This document shows positions 6,601 to 6,989 of a DNA stretch of 6,989 nt, piece by piece. A program made the position numbers and the translations under genes. Position 1 is the stretch's first letter; each line of letters begins with the position of its first letter. Source of the DNA: Candidatus Sumerlaeota bacterium (GTDB taxonomy: Bacteria > Sumerlaeota > Sumerlaeia > JADFCT01); the NCBI GenBank assembly GCA_026398575.1, contig JAPLSP010000067.1, positions 1 to 6,989 on the forward strand, in the 5' to 3' direction. The notes beneath the pieces were generated by a model, which was not told where the DNA came from, ran no database searches, and worked only from the letters and a program-made list of their open reading frames with translations.

Positions 6601-6891
6601 AACAAAGACACTAATACCGGCTACGTCGTCGCGGCGGAGGTGGACCTGATCTCCAACCGGCTTCTCGGCACCGAAGCGCAGAAGGCGAGCGTACTCCCGC
6701 TGCTCCTGGCCGGAGAGAAAACCGCCTCACTGCCGCCGCTGCTGCATGGCCGCGTACGCGCTGACTTTCGCGAGGAGGCGGCGTATTTCACAACCGCCTT
6801 CGATCTGATCTTGAGCCTTTATCAACTCCCGCCAACTCACCCCGCTGTGGCCGATTTGCTGGAGTCGCTGCGCGGGCCGGAGATGAGGTAG
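3691..6891 (+). CDS. WD40 - Roc GTPase - COR-like - zinc-ribbon-like - TIR/SEFIR-like multidomain protein; candidate NLR-like receptor
   Basis: The product has 1066 residues and no signal peptide or membrane segment, so it is probably cytosolic. Residues 30-324 form seven WD40 blades: six canonical repeats ending V(K/N/R)LW and a degenerate seventh. Residues 346-535 are a Ras-like GTPase of Roc type: P-loop GDHSVGKS (356-363), switch threonine in STHG (Thr380), WDFAGQ (406-411), an unusual AQTD (481-484) where NKxD is expected, and TSAN (510-513). Residues 538-808 resemble COR, with a winged-helix-like part (HLENYGYVKRL, ILLEPERL) and FLEHNVCFRE...YLVFPELI. Cysteines 813, 818, 840 and 843 make a probable zinc ribbon. 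A charged helix (about 856-895) precedes a TIR/SEFIR-like domain (897 to about 1045) with CFISYAW, VVLDRW and RIIVVGTPLYRRKY; Glu983 in YVVAAEVDL is a candidate catalytic residue. The likely logic is ligand sensing by the propeller, GTP switching, then TIR activation, possibly NAD cleavage or signalling. Domain calls are strong. The defence role is inference. The gene stands alone after a 1.17-kb spacer. Confidence 0.93.
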   Translation: MPVTKNTQPPGDGSGAELQLPPGVKFLRALQGHKNTVKSVAFDRTGQTLASGSNDGTVKLWKPASGKLLRTLEGYMDWVWSVAIDPTGQMLASGSVDNTVNLWDSVKLLGTLKGHKGSVLSVAFDPTGQILASGSSDSTVNLWTPASGKLLRTLEGHKGWVWSVAFDPIGQTLASASTDGTVKLWEPFSGKLLHTLEGHKGLVLSVAFDPTGQTLASGSSDNTVKLWAASNGKLLRTLEGHTGSVDGVAFSVDGQLLASKSRDGTVRLWRCDTWETVAVIPAPTFKNIWVPALAFHPTLPLLATSGSAPGSPKDKVRCEQIHLWELDLDVLLGKRGGASPRTQAAHHTTGKIVLVGDHSVGKSALGYRMIHGQFKEQASTHGQQFWVFPALGKRRADNTECEAILWDFAGQPDYRLVHALFVDDADLALVLFDASDIHDPLHGVGFWLKQLQVAGRGANDGMQGAPPKGGTTNCPIVLVAAQTDRGSCTLTPEELKAFCERHGIAGPIHTSANTGTGVAELIERMKAMIPWEDKPATVTTATFKRIKDYVLGLKGAQTDRQSIVTPEELRRCLEASDADWRFTDAEMLTAVGHLENYGYVKRLRTSKGEQRILLEPERLNNLASSFVLEARRNPKGLGSLEEKRLLAGGYAFPEVADLDEAERAVLLDAAALLFLEHNVCFRETDPLRMEPYLVFPELINLKKPLEEEKATEDGVAYTVTGPTENVFASLVVLLGYTHTFTRTNQWQNNARYEVGEGLVCGFRQEGERDGELDFVLCFCPKVGGPVRTLFQGLFESFLARRNLTVMRYEPVRCSNPACCHLLDRSVVRQRMKDRKTFACCNDCGAKLSLPTMAEPIQLTREVAAEVETQRRAAEQRTRFEQAVYRVQAYVAEQKIKPPECFISYAWGVPEHERWVEKRLATDLQKAGIAVVLDRWHNAQIGASVARFVDRIEKSDRIIVVGTPLYRRKYENKDTNTGYVVAAEVDLISNRLLGTEAQKASVLPLLLAGEKTASLPPLLHGRVRADFREEAAYFTTAFDLILSLYQLPPTHPAVADLLESLRGPEMR
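3778..4497 (+). repeat. DNA-level tandem repeats encoding six canonical WD40 blades
   Basis: Units begin at 3778, 3904, 4024, 4150, 4276 and 4402, a 126-base (42-codon) period except for the second unit, which is 120 bases because two codons are missing in its linker. Units four and five match at roughly 78 percent of bases by hand count and share uninterrupted runs such as AGCGTGGCGTTTGACCCC. The degenerate seventh blade runs to about 4662. Conserved positions are GH, SVAF(D), GQ.LAS, D.TV.LW; the positions just after GH and around the following Val vary between units. Confidence 0.9.
5053..5109 (+). other. Gly-rich segment with a perfect palindrome inside the GTPase domain
   Basis: The stretch encodes about residues 455-473 (GRGANDGMQGAPPKGGTTN), lying between the GTPase helix after WLKQLQ and the strand CPIVLVA. 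At 5086-5099 the DNA is a perfect palindrome, CCACCTAAAGGTGG read as 6-bp arms around AA. The Gly/Pro/Asn content does not look like GTPase core, so it is either a flexible loop or a short repeat inserted in frame. Confidence 0.45.
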
Positions 6892-6989
6892 GGACGAAAG
6901 CTGCAGAATCATCGCGAATACTATGTCGGAAGAAGAAATTCATGCGAATAGGAGCGGCGCCAGCATTTGGAGTGCGGTTGCTTGCTGCC
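6892..6989. other. 3' flank of the TIR gene, no supported gene
   Basis: Ninety-eight bases follow the TAG stop. There is no hairpin with a T-tract. AATCATCGC at 6907-6915 matches the start of the REP-like units at 3344 and 3411. An ATG at 6923 opens a frame (MSEEEIHANRSG...) that runs to the right edge for 22 codons, but it has no Shine-Dalgarno sequence and is too short to judge. Confidence 0.5.

Noticed and set aside
6923..6989. Start of a new gene at the right edge
   Set aside because: Only 22 codons are visible, with no Shine-Dalgarno sequence before the ATG and no recognisable motif.

Overview
The window reads as a piece of a high-GC genome, probably from a free-living bacterium of the Verrucomicrobiota or the wider PVC group. 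That placement is inference. It rests on a secreted formylglycine sulfatase beside a parallel beta-helix protein, a large WD40/GTPase/TIR protein, and a long spacer packed with palindromic repeats. No rRNA, tRNA or other taxonomic marker is present.

Layout: (1) 2-976, the 3' part of a gene for a right-handed parallel beta-helix protein, cut by the left edge. (2) 973-2523, a complete exported S1-type sulfatase that overlaps gene 1 by an ATGA junction, so the two are probably co-translated. Together they look like the end of a locus for breaking down sulfated polysaccharide. (3) 2524-3690, about 1.17 kb without a convincing gene. Its first part is AT-rich and the rest GC-rich. It holds at least three families of inverted repeat: a TTAGCG-type pair, a long hairpin element with 36-bp arms, and REP-like palindromes in an inverted pair plus a third copy. 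(4) 3691-6891, a 1066-residue protein with a seven-bladed WD40 propeller, a Roc-type GTPase, a COR-like region, a cysteine pair motif (zinc-ribbon-like), a helical linker and a C-terminal TIR/SEFIR-like domain. (5) 6892-6989, a short 3' flank with no supported gene.

The main object of interest is gene 4. Its order of sensor repeats, nucleotide switch, dimerisation region and TIR effector parallels NLR-type immune receptors and suggests a single-protein defence or cell-suicide switch. The domain calls come from motifs visible in the sequence. The immune role is inference. Genes 1-2 and gene 4 have no evident functional link, and the repeat-rich spacer looks like the boundary between two unrelated modules.
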